From a bacterium (lineage in GTDB: Bacteria > Joyebacterota > Joyebacteria > Joyebacterales > Joyebacteraceae), in assembly GCA_029990205.1 (NCBI GenBank), contig JAPEKQ010000010.1, positions 1 through 64,000 on the forward strand: 64,000 nucleotides of DNA, in the 5' to 3' direction. The notes beneath the pieces were generated by a model that was not told the origin of the DNA, ran no database searches, and worked only from the letters and a program-made list of their open reading frames with translations. The stretch's first letter is position 1. Every line of letters starts with the position of its first letter. Made by a program: the position numbers and the translations under genes. This document shows, piece by piece, positions 1 to 9,124 of this stretch.

Positions 1-321
1 GAACGGTGCGCTCCCGAGGTTGGCGAGGATGACACCCACCTCGCCGCGGTAGTCGGCGTCGATAGTCCCGGGGCTGTTGAGAACGAACACCCCGCTGCGA
101 GCCGCGAGACCGCTCCGCGAACGGACCTGCGCTTCGTGCCCCACCGGGAGAGCAAGAGCAAGCCCGGTCGGAATCACGAGGAATCCGCCGGGCTTGACAT
201 CGGTCGGCTCAGTCACCGCCGCGTGGAGGTCCAGTCCTGCCGCCCCGTCACTCATGTAGCGGGGCAGCGGCAGATCGTCGGCTCCGTCGAGCCTGGTTAC
301 CTCCACCTCGAGCGGCGTCAC
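1..321 (-). CDS. dut: dUTP diphosphatase (dUTPase), partial at the window edge
   Basis: The enzyme hydrolyses dUTP to dUMP and pyrophosphate, keeping uracil out of DNA and feeding dTMP synthesis. Only the first 107 codons are inside the window; a complete trimeric dUTPase subunit is about 145 residues, so the last motifs are missing. Three motifs are visible: motif 1 [10 protein letters not shown] (residues 25-34), motif 2 RSRSGLA (67-73) and motif 3 [19 protein letters not shown] (85-103), which carries the catalytic Asp and the substrate-binding Tyr. The start is a GTG at 319-321 with AGGAGG eight bases upstream. It follows pnp in the same direction, separated by about 70 bases that hold a hairpin. 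Confidence 0.93.
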   Translation of the reverse strand, partial: MTPLEVEVTRLDGADDLPLPRYMSDGAAGLDLHAAVTEPTDVKPGGFLVIPTGLALALPVGHEAQVRSRSGLAARSGVFVLNSPGTIDADYRGEVGVILANLGSAPF

Positions 322-350
322 TGAGCGCGCCTCCTGGATGGCTATACGAA

Positions 351-381
351 GCCGAAGCCGGCTCTGAGAACCGGCCCCGGC
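351..381 (-). terminator. Terminator-like hairpin between pnp and dut
   Basis: On the minus strand a stem of about 13-15 pairs, including G-U pairs (GCCGGGGCCGG against CCGGCTTCGGC), lies just after the pnp stop. It is followed by TTCGTATAG rather than a clean T run, so it may be a weak terminator or an mRNA 3'-end stabiliser. Confidence 0.5.
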
Positions 382-393
382 CAAATCGTCTCT

Positions 394-2595
394 CTACGAC
401 CTCGACCTGCGAGGACCGCCGCGTCCGCCACGGTTGTCGCGGCCACCGCGACCGCCGCCGGAGCGGCCACCACGGCTACCACCACGTCGTTCGTCCTCGG
501 GCGGCATGCCCTCGGGACGCGGGATCAGGGCACGGCGGCTCAAACGGACCTTGCCGCTGTCGTCGACACCGATGACCTTGACCTTGACCATGTCGCCCAT
601 CTTCACGACATCCTCGACCGTCTCCACCCGCCCGTGCTCGAGCTCGGAGATGTGGCAGAGGCCGTCACGCCCGGGAAGGAACTCGATGAACGCGCCGAAG
701 GCCGTGATGCTCTTGACCGGCCCCTCGTATTCCTCGCCGACCTCGGGCTCTCTGATCATGTTCTCGATCATCGTCCTGGCGGCGTCGACCCCGGCCTGCG
801 AGACGCCGGACACCTTGACGGTGCCCTCGTCGTTGATGTCGATCTTCGTCTCGGTCTCTTCCTGCATCCGCCTGATGACGCGGCCGCCTGGACCGATGAT
901 CTCACCGATCTTCTCCTGCGGCACCTTCACCATGACGATACGGGGAGCAAACTGGGACAGGTCCGGACGCTCCGAGCTGAGCTCCTTGGCCATCTCGCCG
1001 AGGATGTGCTCGCGCGCCGTACGGGCCTTGCCGAGAGCCTCCGTCAGAACGTCCGTCGGCACCGCGCCGATCTTCGAGTCCATCTGGAAGGCCGTGATTC
1101 CCTCGGTGGTCCCTGCGACCTTGAAGTCCATGTCGCCAAGGTGATCCTCAACGCCCAGAATATCCGTCAGGACGACGAACTTGTCGCCTTCCTTGATCAG
1201 ACCCATCGCGACTCCGGCGACCGGAGCCTTCATCGGCACGCCGGCGTCCATCAGAGCCAGTGAACCGGCGCAGACCGTTGCCATGCTCGACGAACCGTTC
1301 GACTCGAGGATATCCGACACGATCCGGACCGTGTACGGGAAGACCTCGTCGACCGGAATGAGCGGCTCGATCGCGCGTTCGGCGAGCGCGCCGTGACCGA
1401 TCTCGCGACGGCCCGGCCCGCGGATGGGGCGAACCTCACCGACCGAGAAGGACGGGAAGTTGTAGTGGAGCATGTAGCTCTTCCACGTCTCCCCCTCCAG
1501 CGCGTCGATCTTCTGCTCGTCGCTCGTCGAACCGAGCGTGATCGCCGCGAGAGCCTGTGTCTCGCCGCGCGTGAACACGGCCGAGCCGTGCGTACGCGGG
1601 AGCACCGAAGTCTCGCACCAGATCGGACGGACCTGGTCGACATTGCGGCCGTCGGACCTGACGCCGTCCTCGACGATGCGGCGACGCATCTCCTTCTTCT
1701 CGATGTCCTTGAAGATGCCCTTGATCGCGCCGGCGTCGTCCGGGTAGTCCTCGGCCAGCGCCTCGAGCGCCTCTTCCCTGATCGCGGAGATGGCGTCCAT
1801 GCGCTCGTGCTTGCCCTGGATCCGGACCGCCTCGCGCGTGCGCTCGCCGTAGGCGCTCTCAACACGCTCACCGAGACCGTCCGGCAGCTCGGGCAGTGCA
1901 ACGTCGAGCTTCTCGGAAGCGCCGAACTCCGCCACCAGCTCGTTGATCATTCCGACGACCTTCTTGACCTCAGCGTGCGCCAGTTCGAGCGCGCCCTGCA
2001 TGTCCGCCTCGGAGACCTCGAGCGACCCACCCTCGACCATCACGATGGCCTCATCGGTTCCGGCAACGACGAGGTTGATCGAACTCTCCTCGAGCTGCTC
2101 AAAGGTCGGGTTGACGACGTACTCACCGGCGATCATGCCGATGCGGACCGAAGCGATCGGACCGTCGAACGGAACCGGCGAGATCGCCAGCGCCGCGCTC
2201 GAACCGATGACTCCGAGGATGTCCGGGTCGTTCTCGCCGTCGGCCGAGAAGACGTTCACGAAGACCTGGATCTCGTTGCGCATGTGCGACGGGATCAGCG
2301 GCCTGATCGGCCGGTCGATCTGCCGCGCGCTGAGAGTCTCCTTGTCCTGAGGACGTCCCTCGCGCTTGAAGAAACCGCCGGGGATCTTGCCCGCGGCGTA
2401 GAACTTCTGACGGTACTCTACGAAGAGAGGAAGGAAGTCACGGTCGATGGTGTGCTTCGAGTGCACGACCGTGGCCAGCACGAGCGAGTCTCCGTATCGG
2501 ACGATGACCGCCCCGTCAGCCTGCTTCGCGAGCTTGCCGGTCTCAAGCGTGAGTTTCCGACCTGCCCACTCTCTTTCGATCTTCACATGGTGCAT
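394..2595 (-). CDS. pnp: Polyribonucleotide nucleotidyltransferase (PNPase)
   Basis: PNPase is a trimeric phosphorolytic 3'-5' exoribonuclease acting in mRNA decay. The 733-residue protein has the full family layout: a first RNase PH domain (about 5-140), a helical linker, the catalytic second RNase PH domain (about 320-460), a KH domain with the GxxG loop in IIGPGGRVIRRM (about 570), and an S1 domain (about 630-700) containing GAFIEFLPGRDGLCHISEL. The last 30 residues are an Arg-Gly-rich basic tail, which is variable in the family and probably adds RNA affinity. The ATG has GGAGGA five bases upstream. It lies directly downstream of rpsO, the classical arrangement, with a hairpin between the two. 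Confidence 0.98.
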   Translation of the reverse strand: MHHVKIEREWAGRKLTLETGKLAKQADGAVIVRYGDSLVLATVVHSKHTIDRDFLPLFVEYRQKFYAAGKIPGGFFKREGRPQDKETLSARQIDRPIRPLIPSHMRNEIQVFVNVFSADGENDPDILGVIGSSAALAISPVPFDGPIASVRIGMIAGEYVVNPTFEQLEESSINLVVAGTDEAIVMVEGGSLEVSEADMQGALELAHAEVKKVVGMINELVAEFGASEKLDVALPELPDGLGERVESAYGERTREAVRIQGKHERMDAISAIREEALEALAEDYPDDAGAIKGIFKDIEKKEMRRRIVEDGVRSDGRNVDQVRPIWCETSVLPRTHGSAVFTRGETQALAAITLGSTSDEQKIDALEGETWKSYMLHYNFPSFSVGEVRPIRGPGRREIGHGALAERAIEPLIPVDEVFPYTVRIVSDILESNGSSSMATVCAGSLALMDAGVPMKAPVAGVAMGLIKEGDKFVVLTDILGVEDHLGDMDFKVAGTTEGITAFQMDSKIGAVPTDVLTEALGKARTAREHILGEMAKELSSERPDLSQFAPRIVMVKVPQEKIGEIIGPGGRVIRRMQEETETKIDINDEGTVKVSGVSQAGVDAARTMIENMIREPEVGEEYEGPVKSITAFGAFIEFLPGRDGLCHISELEHGRVETVEDVVKMGDMVKVKVIGVDDSGKVRLSRRALIPRPEGMPPEDERRGGSRGGRSGGGRGGRDNRGGRGGPRRSRS

Positions 2596-2631
2596 CTGTC
2601 TCCTCCAATTGACTCGGACTGGTAGAACAAA

Positions 2632-2657
2632 GCCCTCCCGACAGCTCGCGGGAGGGC
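2632..2657 (-). terminator. rpsO-pnp intergenic hairpin
   Basis: A perfect 9-bp stem (GCCCTCCCG pairing with CGGGAGGGC, 8-base loop) lies between the rpsO stop and the pnp start and is followed on the minus strand by TTTGTTCT. This is a partial intrinsic terminator; in Enterobacteria the same interval holds the rpsO terminator and an RNase III-processed hairpin. Whether the present one terminates or is processed cannot be told from sequence. Confidence 0.6.
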
Positions 2658-2696
2658 CAGCACAATGAGGGTTACGCTTTGACTCAACAGCACGTG

Positions 2697-2966
2697 CTAC
2701 CTGCGCAGCCCGAGTTCTTTAATGACAAGCTTGTAGCTGTCGGACTTGTTCGACTTGAGGTAGTTCAAGAGCCTGCGGCGCTTGCCCACCATCTTGAGAA
2801 GGCCAAGACGCGAATGATTGTCCTTCTTGTGGAGATCGAAGTGCTTGGCGAGCGTCTCAATGCGCTCGGTCAGAAGCGCGATCTGAACCTCCGCGGAACC
2901 GGTGTCACCCGCGTGGGTCTCAAAGCGCTTCACGATCTCTAGCTTCCGCTCTTTCGACAGCGACAA
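2697..2966 (-). CDS. rpsO: 30S ribosomal protein S15
   Basis: S15 binds the central domain of 16S rRNA early in 30S assembly and forms an intersubunit bridge. The start is a TTG at 2964-2966: it gives exactly 89 residues, the usual S15 length, and has GGAG about eight bases upstream; an upstream in-frame extension matches nothing in the family. The family signature is clear: N-terminal SLSKERKLEIVKRF, then HAGDTGSAEVQIALLTERI, then HKKDNHSRLGLLKMVGKRRRLL. A near-consensus promoter lies just upstream, so rpsO-pnp is probably its own transcription unit. Confidence 0.97.
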   Translation of the reverse strand: MSLSKERKLEIVKRFETHAGDTGSAEVQIALLTERIETLAKHFDLHKKDNHSRLGLLKMVGKRRRLLNYLKSNKSDSYKLVIKELGLRR

Positions 2967-3017
2967 ACCTCTACTCCTGAATCTGTCTCTATGTTGAGTA
3001 TGGACCCTATCTGACGA

Positions 3018-3046
3018 AAGATAACACAGCGCGGTATCTCTGTCAA
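3018..3046 (-). promoter_or_regulatory. Sigma-70-type promoter for rpsO-pnp
   Basis: On the minus strand TTGACA (3041-3046, all six bases consensus) and TATCTT (3018-3023, four of six) are separated by 17 bases. The expected start lies about 45 bases upstream of the rpsO TTG codon. The surrounding interval is the only non-coding stretch between ribF and rpsO. Confidence 0.7.
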
Positions 3047-3111
3047 AGGGGAAATGCTTCAGTGTTTCACTCCCCGACTGAACGCCCCTCAGCACCTCCG
3101 CTCGTCGAGCC

Positions 3112-4044
3112 TCACCCCGCGGCCGCCAGAGTCCTGGCCGCGGCGATGTCCTCCACGATCTGCGCGCTCAGACCCGCCGCGTCGGCGAACTCCCTGTCAG
3201 CGCGGATCCTCTCGAGCACGCCCACCGTGAGCTCGGCCCCGTACAGGTCGGCCTCGACATCGAGCAGATGGGCCTCCACCCTGCGCTCGCCGCCGCCGAA
3301 GGTGGGCCGTCGCCCGACGTAGAGCACACCCGGGCGCCCCGCTGGCAGGTCTCTGACGAAATACACTCCGTCCGCCGGAAGGAGCTTCAGAGCGTGTGTT
3401 TCGATGTTCGCCGTCGGCGTCCCCAGCGTTCTCCCGCCGATCCCGTCCCCGCGAACCACCGCACCGCGGATGGCGTACGGCCGACCGAGCATGCTCCCGG
3501 CCTGCGCGACGTCGCCTCGTGAGATGGCGGCCCTGATGCGCGAGCTTGAGATGGCCTCGTCCTCGAACAGCACGGCGGGCACCACATCCAGGTCGAATCC
3601 GACCCGACGGCCGAGGTCCCGAAGCGATTCGATACCACTCGACCGGTCGCGCCCCATGTGGAAGTCGTAGCCGAGCACGACGTGACTCCCCTTGCCGACA
3701 CCGATGCTCCGCAGAAACGCGTCACCCTCGTTGCTGGCGAGTTCCGCGGTGAACGGCATGACGAGCACGTCCTCAACGCCGGCGGCTGCGATCAGCTCCA
3801 GCCGTTCGTCGAGCGGCGCGAGGAGCCGCGGAGCTCTCCCGGGCGCGACGACGGCGAGTGGATGCGGATCGAAGGTCACCGCCACACCTCGACGCCCACT
3901 CCCCTCGACGACACGCACGAGTTCCGCGAGGACGGCCTCGTGCCCGCGGTGCACACCGTCGAAGTTCCCGACGGTCACCGCGAGTTCCGCAGGAGAGCCG
4001 AGGTGCAGTTCTTCGATCGAGAGAGCCTTTCTGAATGCTGTCAT
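3112..4044 (-). CDS. ribF: Bifunctional riboflavin kinase / FAD synthetase
   Basis: RibF phosphorylates riboflavin to FMN and adenylylates FMN to FAD. The 310-residue protein has the usual two domains. The N-terminal nucleotidyltransferase domain carries GNFDGVHRGHE (26-36, the HxGH-type motif) and SSSRIR (167-172). The C-terminal kinase domain carries GGRTLGTPTANIE (203-215), with the conserved PTAN stretch that binds ATP and Mg. The start codon overlaps the truB stop as ATGA, so the two are translationally coupled. No FMN riboswitch-like leader is present, as expected for an internal operon gene. It is the last gene of the rimP-nusA-infB array before the rpsO promoter. Confidence 0.97.
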   Translation of the reverse strand: MTAFRKALSIEELHLGSPAELAVTVGNFDGVHRGHEAVLAELVRVVEGSGRRGVAVTFDPHPLAVVAPGRAPRLLAPLDERLELIAAAGVEDVLVMPFTAELASNEGDAFLRSIGVGKGSHVVLGYDFHMGRDRSSGIESLRDLGRRVGFDLDVVPAVLFEDEAISSSRIRAAISRGDVAQAGSMLGRPYAIRGAVVRGDGIGGRTLGTPTANIETHALKLLPADGVYFVRDLPAGRPGVLYVGRRPTFGGGERRVEAHLLDVEADLYGAELTVGVLERIRADREFADAAGLSAQIVEDIAAARTLAAAG

Positions 4045-4988
4045 TCGGCGTGGGTCTCCCCTTCGGGCTCTTCTCCAAACACACGCACCGGCTTCAGGAG
4101 CAGTCCGTCACTCGCGCCCGCTTCATCGACTCGCGCAATGGCCGTCAGATGCACGCCGTCCGGAGTCACCCTGACAAGCGTGCCGACCGGGTGCGCATCG
4201 GCCCCGGCAAGCGTCGCGGGCTGGCCCTCGAGGATCTGGTCCAGCTGTCGTTCCGTGAGCGTGACCGACGGGATGTCTGCGAGCGCGTCGTAGAGCGAAC
4301 GTCCCGGCAGCGCCGGCCGGGTCTCGCGGCTCTCGAGCTTGCCGAGAGGCATGGCCTCGCCCAGACCGAAGTCACCCGAGCGCGTTCGTCTGAGCTCTCC
4401 GAGATGCGCACCGCATCCAAGCCGCGAACCGATATCCGCGGCCAGCGTGCGAACGTACGTCCCCTTGGAACAGATGACACGGAATCGCACATCAGGCGGG
4501 TCGAAGCCGAGCAGCGCCAGTTCACGGACCGTGACCGGACGCGCCTCGCGCTCCACCTCAACACCCTGCCGGGCCAGCTCGTAGAGAGGACGGCCGTCGC
4601 GCTTCACCGCCGAGACCATCGGCGGAACCTGCATGAGATCCCCCGTGAACGCCTCGAAACACTCACGTAGACGCGCCTCAGTCACATCCGAGTAGTCCCC
4701 GGTGGACGTCACATCGCCGTCGGCATCCTGGGTATCGGTAGAGGTTCCGAGCACGAGACGTCCCTCGTACTCCTTCTCCGCCGCTGTGAGGTACTGGGAA
4801 AGTCGTGTGGCGCGGCCGGCAAGGAGGACGAGCACCCCGGTCGCAGCCGGGTCGAGCGTCCCCGCGTGACCGATACGGCGCTGTCTGATGGCGCGCCGCA
4901 CGCGCTGAACAACATCGTGGGAGGTCATGCCCGCCGGCTTATCGACCACGATCACCCGGTCCACGCCGTTCACCTCGGTTCTCGCCAT
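4041..4988 (-). CDS. truB: tRNA pseudouridine(55) synthase TruB
   Basis: TruB makes pseudouridine 55 in the T-loop of tRNAs and acts as a tRNA chaperone. From the ATG at 4988 the protein has 315 residues. The N-terminal VDKPAGMTSHDVV (15-27) and the catalytic motif GHAGTLDPAATGVL (40-53, nucleophile Asp46) are diagnostic, and a C-terminal PUA-like part follows. An in-frame GTG three codons upstream (4995-4997) overlaps the nrnA stop and is an alternative start; ATG is preferred because the GTG has no well-spaced ribosome binding site. It sits in the nrnA-truB-ribF segment of the operon and overlaps ribF by four bases. Confidence 0.96.
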   Translation of the reverse strand: MARTEVNGVDRVIVVDKPAGMTSHDVVQRVRRAIRQRRIGHAGTLDPAATGVLVLLAGRATRLSQYLTAAEKEYEGRLVLGTSTDTQDADGDVTSTGDYSDVTEARLRECFEAFTGDLMQVPPMVSAVKRDGRPLYELARQGVEVEREARPVTVRELALLGFDPPDVRFRVICSKGTYVRTLAADIGSRLGCGAHLGELRRTRSGDFGLGEAMPLGKLESRETRPALPGRSLYDALADIPSVTLTERQLDQILEGQPATLAGADAHPVGTLVRVTPDGVHLTAIARVDEAGASDGLLLKPVRVFGEEPEGETHAE

Positions 4989-4989
4989 G

Positions 4990-5985
4990 CTAGTCACGCG
5001 CCTCGAAGTAGTCGCTCACAGCGTCAAGGATGAGCCTGCGGGCCTCCGGCACAGCCACGTCCAGGACGACTCCGGCCGCCGCATGATGGCCTCCGCCGCC
5101 GAGGCGGGCGGCGATCTCCCGCACGTCCGCCCCACCGTTCGATCGCAGACTCACGCGTGCCCCGTTGGGAATCTCACGGATGAGCGCTGAGACCTTCACA
5201 CCCTCGACGAGTCGTCCGTACCCGGGAAGCCCCTCCATCGACTCGGAGCACGTCCCGGCCTCGGTGCGCATCGCCTCGGTGATGACCGAGAGCGCGAGCC
5301 TCCCGTCAAGGTGAAGCTCCATCGAGGAGAGCATCATCCCGAGCAGGCGAACCTGAGAGAGCGGCTGCTCGGCGAAGACGTTCCTGGCCAGTCCGTGCGG
5401 GTCGGCTCCTGCAGCGACCAGTCTCGATGCAGCGGCCATCGTCCGCGCGTCCACATTCGAGTGGCGGAATCCACCGGTATCGGCCACAAGACCGACGAAG
5501 AGCAGGGATGCGGTCTCGAGGTCGAGTTCGAACCCGTCGGTCTCCACGATCTCCTGAACCAGGAGCGCGGCCGCCGAAGCTGAAGGATCGACAAGATTCA
5601 CATCGCCGAACATCCGGTTGTCGGGATGGTGGTCTATGTTGATCACCTCGCGCGGGCCTGCCAGGATCCCGGTGTCCTTCACGACACGCGAGACCTCGGT
5701 CGTATCCAGAACCACGAGGGTCGTGTCGCTCAGGTCGCGCGGCGCCTCGGTCAGGACCTCACGCCCCGCCCGGATGAAGCGGTAGTTGGCGGGCACACCG
5801 TCCTCGAGGAAGAACCGCGCGCTCACACCGGCCCCGTTGAGCCACCGCACGAGCGCGAGTCCACTGCCGATGGCGTCGCCGTCCGGACGCTTGTGCGAGG
5901 TCACCAGAACGTCGGAGCTCGCGCGCAGACGATTGATGATCTCGCGCATCAGCTCCGCATCCGCCGTTCGATCATTCGTCGCCAT
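4990..5985 (-). CDS. nrnA: DHH-family oligoribonuclease / pAp phosphatase (NrnA-like)
   Basis: NrnA-type enzymes degrade 2-5 nt RNA oligomers and dephosphorylate 3'-phosphoadenosine 5'-phosphate; the role here is inferred from the family. From the ATG at 5985 the protein has 331 residues, with a DHH domain (SHKRPDGDAIGSG, VLDTTE, INIDHHPDN, GLVADTGGFRHSN) and a C-terminal DHHA1 domain ending in GGGGHHAAAG. The start was chosen because GGGAGG lies six bases upstream; the longer frame runs into rbfA coding sequence. It overlaps the rbfA 3' end by 14 bases. The rbfA-nrnA-truB order is common in Firmicutes and many other phyla. Confidence 0.94.
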   Translation of the reverse strand: MATNDRTADAELMREIINRLRASSDVLVTSHKRPDGDAIGSGLALVRWLNGAGVSARFFLEDGVPANYRFIRAGREVLTEAPRDLSDTTLVVLDTTEVSRVVKDTGILAGPREVINIDHHPDNRMFGDVNLVDPSASAAALLVQEIVETDGFELDLETASLLFVGLVADTGGFRHSNVDARTMAAASRLVAAGADPHGLARNVFAEQPLSQVRLLGMMLSSMELHLDGRLALSVITEAMRTEAGTCSESMEGLPGYGRLVEGVKVSALIREIPNGARVSLRSNGGADVREIAARLGGGGHHAAAGVVLDVAVPEARRLILDAVSDYFEARD

Positions 5986-6430
5986 TCGCGCCTCCCTCGC
6001 CTTCCGACTCTCCCCCGTCGTCGGGCTCGTCGTCCGGAGACCCGGCATCCTCGTCCTCGATCTCGTGTCCCGGCCGGGTGATGCCCTTCTCGAGGTTGAT
6101 CTCGTCGAGGACCTTCGCGATCGCGAGGTACTTCTCGGCGGAGTCGTCGAGCTCGAACGTCAGTTCCGGGACAGCGCGGAGGCGCAGCGAATACGCCAGC
6201 TCGCCTCGGATGAACTTCACAGCCTTTCTGATGAGCTTGAGCGACCGTGCCTGCTCATCCGCGTCGCCCAGAAGGCTCACCAGCACCTTGGCGTACTTGA
6301 GGTCCTTCGAGAGCTCCACCCGAGTCACGGTCGCCATCACGATCCTCGGATCCTCCATCTTCCGGTCGAGGATGATGCTCAGTTCCCGCCGAATGGTCTC
6401 GGCGACTCTCAGTACGCGCTTGTTCACCAC
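5972..6430 (-). CDS. rbfA: 30S ribosome-binding factor A
   Basis: RbfA binds immature 30S subunits and helps 16S rRNA maturation, notably in the cold. The protein has 152 residues: the KH-like core occupies roughly 1-115 (RVAETIRRELSIIL, EDPRIVMATVTRVELSKDL, RLRAVPELTFELDDS), and the last 35 residues are a highly acidic low-complexity tail that most family members lack. Two adjacent GTG codons (6430 and 6427) can start it; GGAGG sits five bases upstream of the first. It overlaps nrnA downstream and follows the ylxP gene with a 14-base gap. Confidence 0.95.
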   Translation of the reverse strand: MVNKRVLRVAETIRRELSIILDRKMEDPRIVMATVTRVELSKDLKYAKVLVSLLGDADEQARSLKLIRKAVKFIRGELAYSLRLRAVPELTFELDDSAEKYLAIAKVLDEINLEKGITRPGHEIEDEDAGSPDDEPDDGGESEGEGGANGDE

Positions 6431-6444
6431 ACTGCCTCCAGGGA

Positions 6445-6726
6445 CTACAGGTAGTCCATCGTCTGTTCCAGCATCTCGACCCGTGGTTCGGACACGATGA
6501 GACGCAGCACCTTGGACAGAACCTCATTGGCGAAGCGGCCGTCATTGGAGACGACCGCTACGACGAGCACCGCGCGCTGGCACAGGTTCTGGTCCCCCAC
6601 GTCGGCGACCGAAACGTTGAACCGAGCGCGAATGCGATCCTTCAAGCTGTTGACGACGCGACGCCTGTCCTTCAGCGACCCGCTCTCGCGGATGAGAAGG
6701 TCGGTTCTGAGCGTACCGATGACCAT
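6445..6726 (-). CDS. ylxP: DUF503 (YlxP-like) protein
   Basis: This 93-residue protein belongs to the DUF503/YlxP family, small ferredoxin-like-fold proteins encoded in the nusA-infB-rbfA operon of many bacteria, where a link to ribosome assembly has been suggested. The visible family features are the start MVIGTLRTDLLIRESGSLKDRR, here read as two short motifs (MVIGTLRTDL and SLKDRRRVVNSLKDRIR), and FNVSVADVGDQNLCQRAVL. The ATG at 6726 has GAGG about seven bases upstream and lies 11 bases after infB. Biochemical function is unknown. Confidence 0.88.
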   Translation of the reverse strand: MVIGTLRTDLLIRESGSLKDRRRVVNSLKDRIRARFNVSVADVGDQNLCQRAVLVVAVVSNDGRFANEVLSKVLRLIVSEPRVEMLEQTMDYL

Positions 6727-6737
6727 GGCGCGCCTCG

Positions 6738-9098
6738 CTAGGCCGAGCCGGGTGCTCCGAGCTTCCGCGCGACCTCTTCGATGGCAACCACCTCGATGAT
6801 ATCCCCGGTCTGCATATCGTCGGTACCGTCGATCCCGATACCGCACTCAAACCCGGTCTGCACCTCTCGTACGTCGTCCTTGAACCGCTTCAGCGAGTCG
6901 ATGGGACCTTCGTGGATCACCATCTCCTCACGGATGAGTCTTGCCCGGGCGTTCCGCTTCACGACGCCCGAGAGCACATACGACCCCGCGATGGCGCCGC
7001 GGTTCGGGATCTTGAAGACTTCACGGACCTCGGCGGTGCCGATGACGACCTCGCGCTGCTCAGGCTCGAGCATGCCCTCCATCGCCGCCCGGATGTCCTC
7101 GACCGCCTCATAGATGACGCGGTACAAGCGGATCTCGACGTGTTCCCGTCTCGACAGCTCCCGCACCCGGACCGACGCCCCGATGTGGAATCCGACGATG
7201 ACGGCGTTCGACGCCGCCGCGAGGAGAACGTCCGTCTCCGTCACGGCGCCCACGCCCTTCCTGATCACCTCGACCTTGACCTCGCCCGTCGAGAGTCTCT
7301 CGAGCGAATCCGCGAGCGCGCCGACCGAGCCGTCCACGTCACCCTTGATGACGAGTCTGAGCTCCTTCATGCCGCCCTCGGTGATCTGTCGATGGAGATC
7401 CTCGAGCGTCACACGATTCTGGAACCGCGTCTGCCGCTCCCACTGCTGCTGGCGCCGCTTCGCGCTGATATCACGCGCCATGCGATCATCTGGAACCACG
7501 GCGAACACATCGCCCGCCTGCGGCACGCCCGTGAGCCCCGACACCACCACCGGCGTCGACGGCCCCGCGCTCTCGACATTGCGACCGCGCTCATTGAAGA
7601 GCGCGCGCACCCTGCCGTCGGCCTGTCCGACGACGAAACTGTCGCCGATACCGAGCGTTCCCGACTGAACGAGCACCGTCGCGACGATACCGCGACCGCG
7701 TTCCTTTTCAACTTCTACGACGACGCCGCGCGCCGGAGCCTCCTCGACCGCCTTGAGCTCGAGCAGCTCGGACTGGATGAGGATCATCTCCAGCAGCTTG
7801 TCCACACCGGCGCCCGTCTTCGCGGACGTGTCGACGGCCACGACATCGCCGCCCCACTCCTCCACGACCAGACCGCGTCCGGCGAGTTCGTTCCGGACCT
7901 TGTCCGGGTTCGCCGTCGGAAGATCGGACTTGTTGACCGCAACGATGATCGGGACTGCCGCCGCCTTCGCGTGGTCGATGGCCTCGATGGTCTGAGGCAT
8001 GACGCCATCGTCGGCAGCCACGACGAGCACGACGACGTCCGTGATCTGCGCGCCCCTGGCACGCATGGCCGTGAAGGCCTCGTGACCCGGCGTATCAAGG
8101 AAGGTGATGGCCTTCCCTTCGACGAGCACTTCATACGCGCCGATGTGCTGTGTAATGCCGCCGGCTTCGCCAGCGATCACGTTCGCCTTGCGGATGTAGT
8201 CGAGCAGCAGGGTCTTGCCGTGGTCGACGTGACCCATGACAACGACCACCGGCGGACGCAGCATCTCATCCGAGTCACCGGTTGCCTTGATCTGCTCCTC
8301 TTCGAGGATATCCTCGCCGTACTCCCTCAGGAATTCGATCTCCTCACCGAACTCCTCGGCCAGGAGAACAAGCGTGTCCTCGTCGAGCCGCTGATTGATC
8401 GTGACCATCAGACCGAGATCGAGGCATTTCTTGATGACCTCATTCGGCGGAACCTCGAGCTGCTCGGCAAATTCGGACACCGAGGCGAACTCGGGGATCA
8501 TGAGCTTCTCGTCGACCGGAGCAGCCTCGCCCGGCGCATGGTCGCGCTTGCGGCGGCGCTTCGTCTTCCGATCGCCCCCACCGGCGAGCGTACGCCTCAC
8601 GGCGTCTTCGACGCTCTTCTGGTCGACACGGGGTCTGCGCTTCTTCCGACCCTTGCCGCCGCTCGGTCTCCGCGCTGCCTGCCCCTGCTGGCCCGGGCGA
8701 CCCTGCTGGCCGCCACGCCCCGGCTGTCCACCGCGACTCTGCTGCGCGCCCCGAGCGTCCGTCCGCCCCTTCGTCTGCCCCCCACCCGTCGCCTTCGGCT
8801 GGTCGCTCTTCGGCTGCGCGCCCTTCGGCTTGCCGGCCGGAGGCGCATCGGTCTTGGGCTTCTGCTGCGGAGCCGTCTTGGCTCGCTCTGCCGCCGCCTT
8901 CTTGACCTTCTTGGCATACTCCTTCTTGACGGCGTCCTTCTCCTTCTCGAACTCAACACGCACCTTCTCGATCACGTCGTCGTCGATCGAGTTCATGTGC
9001 GTCTTGACCTCGACGCCAAGCTTCTTGAGCATGCCGATCAGGGCTTCGCTCGATATGCGAAACTCCTTGGCAACCTGGTAGACTCGTTTCTTGGGCAC
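6738..9098 (-). CDS. infB: Translation initiation factor IF-2
   Basis: IF-2 is the GTPase that places fMet-tRNA on the 30S subunit and promotes subunit joining. The 786-residue protein has an N-terminal IF2 domain (1-50), a Gly/Gln/Arg/Lys-rich linker (about 70-190), a second IF2_N-like motif (about 200-260) and the G domain with GHVDHGKT (289-296), DTPGHE (335-340) and NKSD (389-392). Domains II, III and C2 follow, the last with IPNRGAIAGSYVLSG and GFECGIGIDG. It is 26 bases downstream of nusA and 11 upstream of ylxP in the rimP-nusA-infB array. Confidence 0.98.
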   Translation of the reverse strand: MPKKRVYQVAKEFRISSEALIGMLKKLGVEVKTHMNSIDDDVIEKVRVEFEKEKDAVKKEYAKKVKKAAAERAKTAPQQKPKTDAPPAGKPKGAQPKSDQPKATGGGQTKGRTDARGAQQSRGGQPGRGGQQGRPGQQGQAARRPSGGKGRKKRRPRVDQKSVEDAVRRTLAGGGDRKTKRRRKRDHAPGEAAPVDEKLMIPEFASVSEFAEQLEVPPNEVIKKCLDLGLMVTINQRLDEDTLVLLAEEFGEEIEFLREYGEDILEEEQIKATGDSDEMLRPPVVVVMGHVDHGKTLLLDYIRKANVIAGEAGGITQHIGAYEVLVEGKAITFLDTPGHEAFTAMRARGAQITDVVVLVVAADDGVMPQTIEAIDHAKAAAVPIIVAVNKSDLPTANPDKVRNELAGRGLVVEEWGGDVVAVDTSAKTGAGVDKLLEMILIQSELLELKAVEEAPARGVVVEVEKERGRGIVATVLVQSGTLGIGDSFVVGQADGRVRALFNERGRNVESAGPSTPVVVSGLTGVPQAGDVFAVVPDDRMARDISAKRRQQQWERQTRFQNRVTLEDLHRQITEGGMKELRLVIKGDVDGSVGALADSLERLSTGEVKVEVIRKGVGAVTETDVLLAAASNAVIVGFHIGASVRVRELSRREHVEIRLYRVIYEAVEDIRAAMEGMLEPEQREVVIGTAEVREVFKIPNRGAIAGSYVLSGVVKRNARARLIREEMVIHEGPIDSLKRFKDDVREVQTGFECGIGIDGTDDMQTGDIIEVVAIEEVARKLGAPGSA

Positions 9099-9124
9099 GC
9101 GGCTCCCCCCGTTCAGACTCGTGA

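Noticed and set aside
4045-4110. FMN riboswitch before ribF
   Set aside because: ribF overlaps truB by four bases, so no leader exists.
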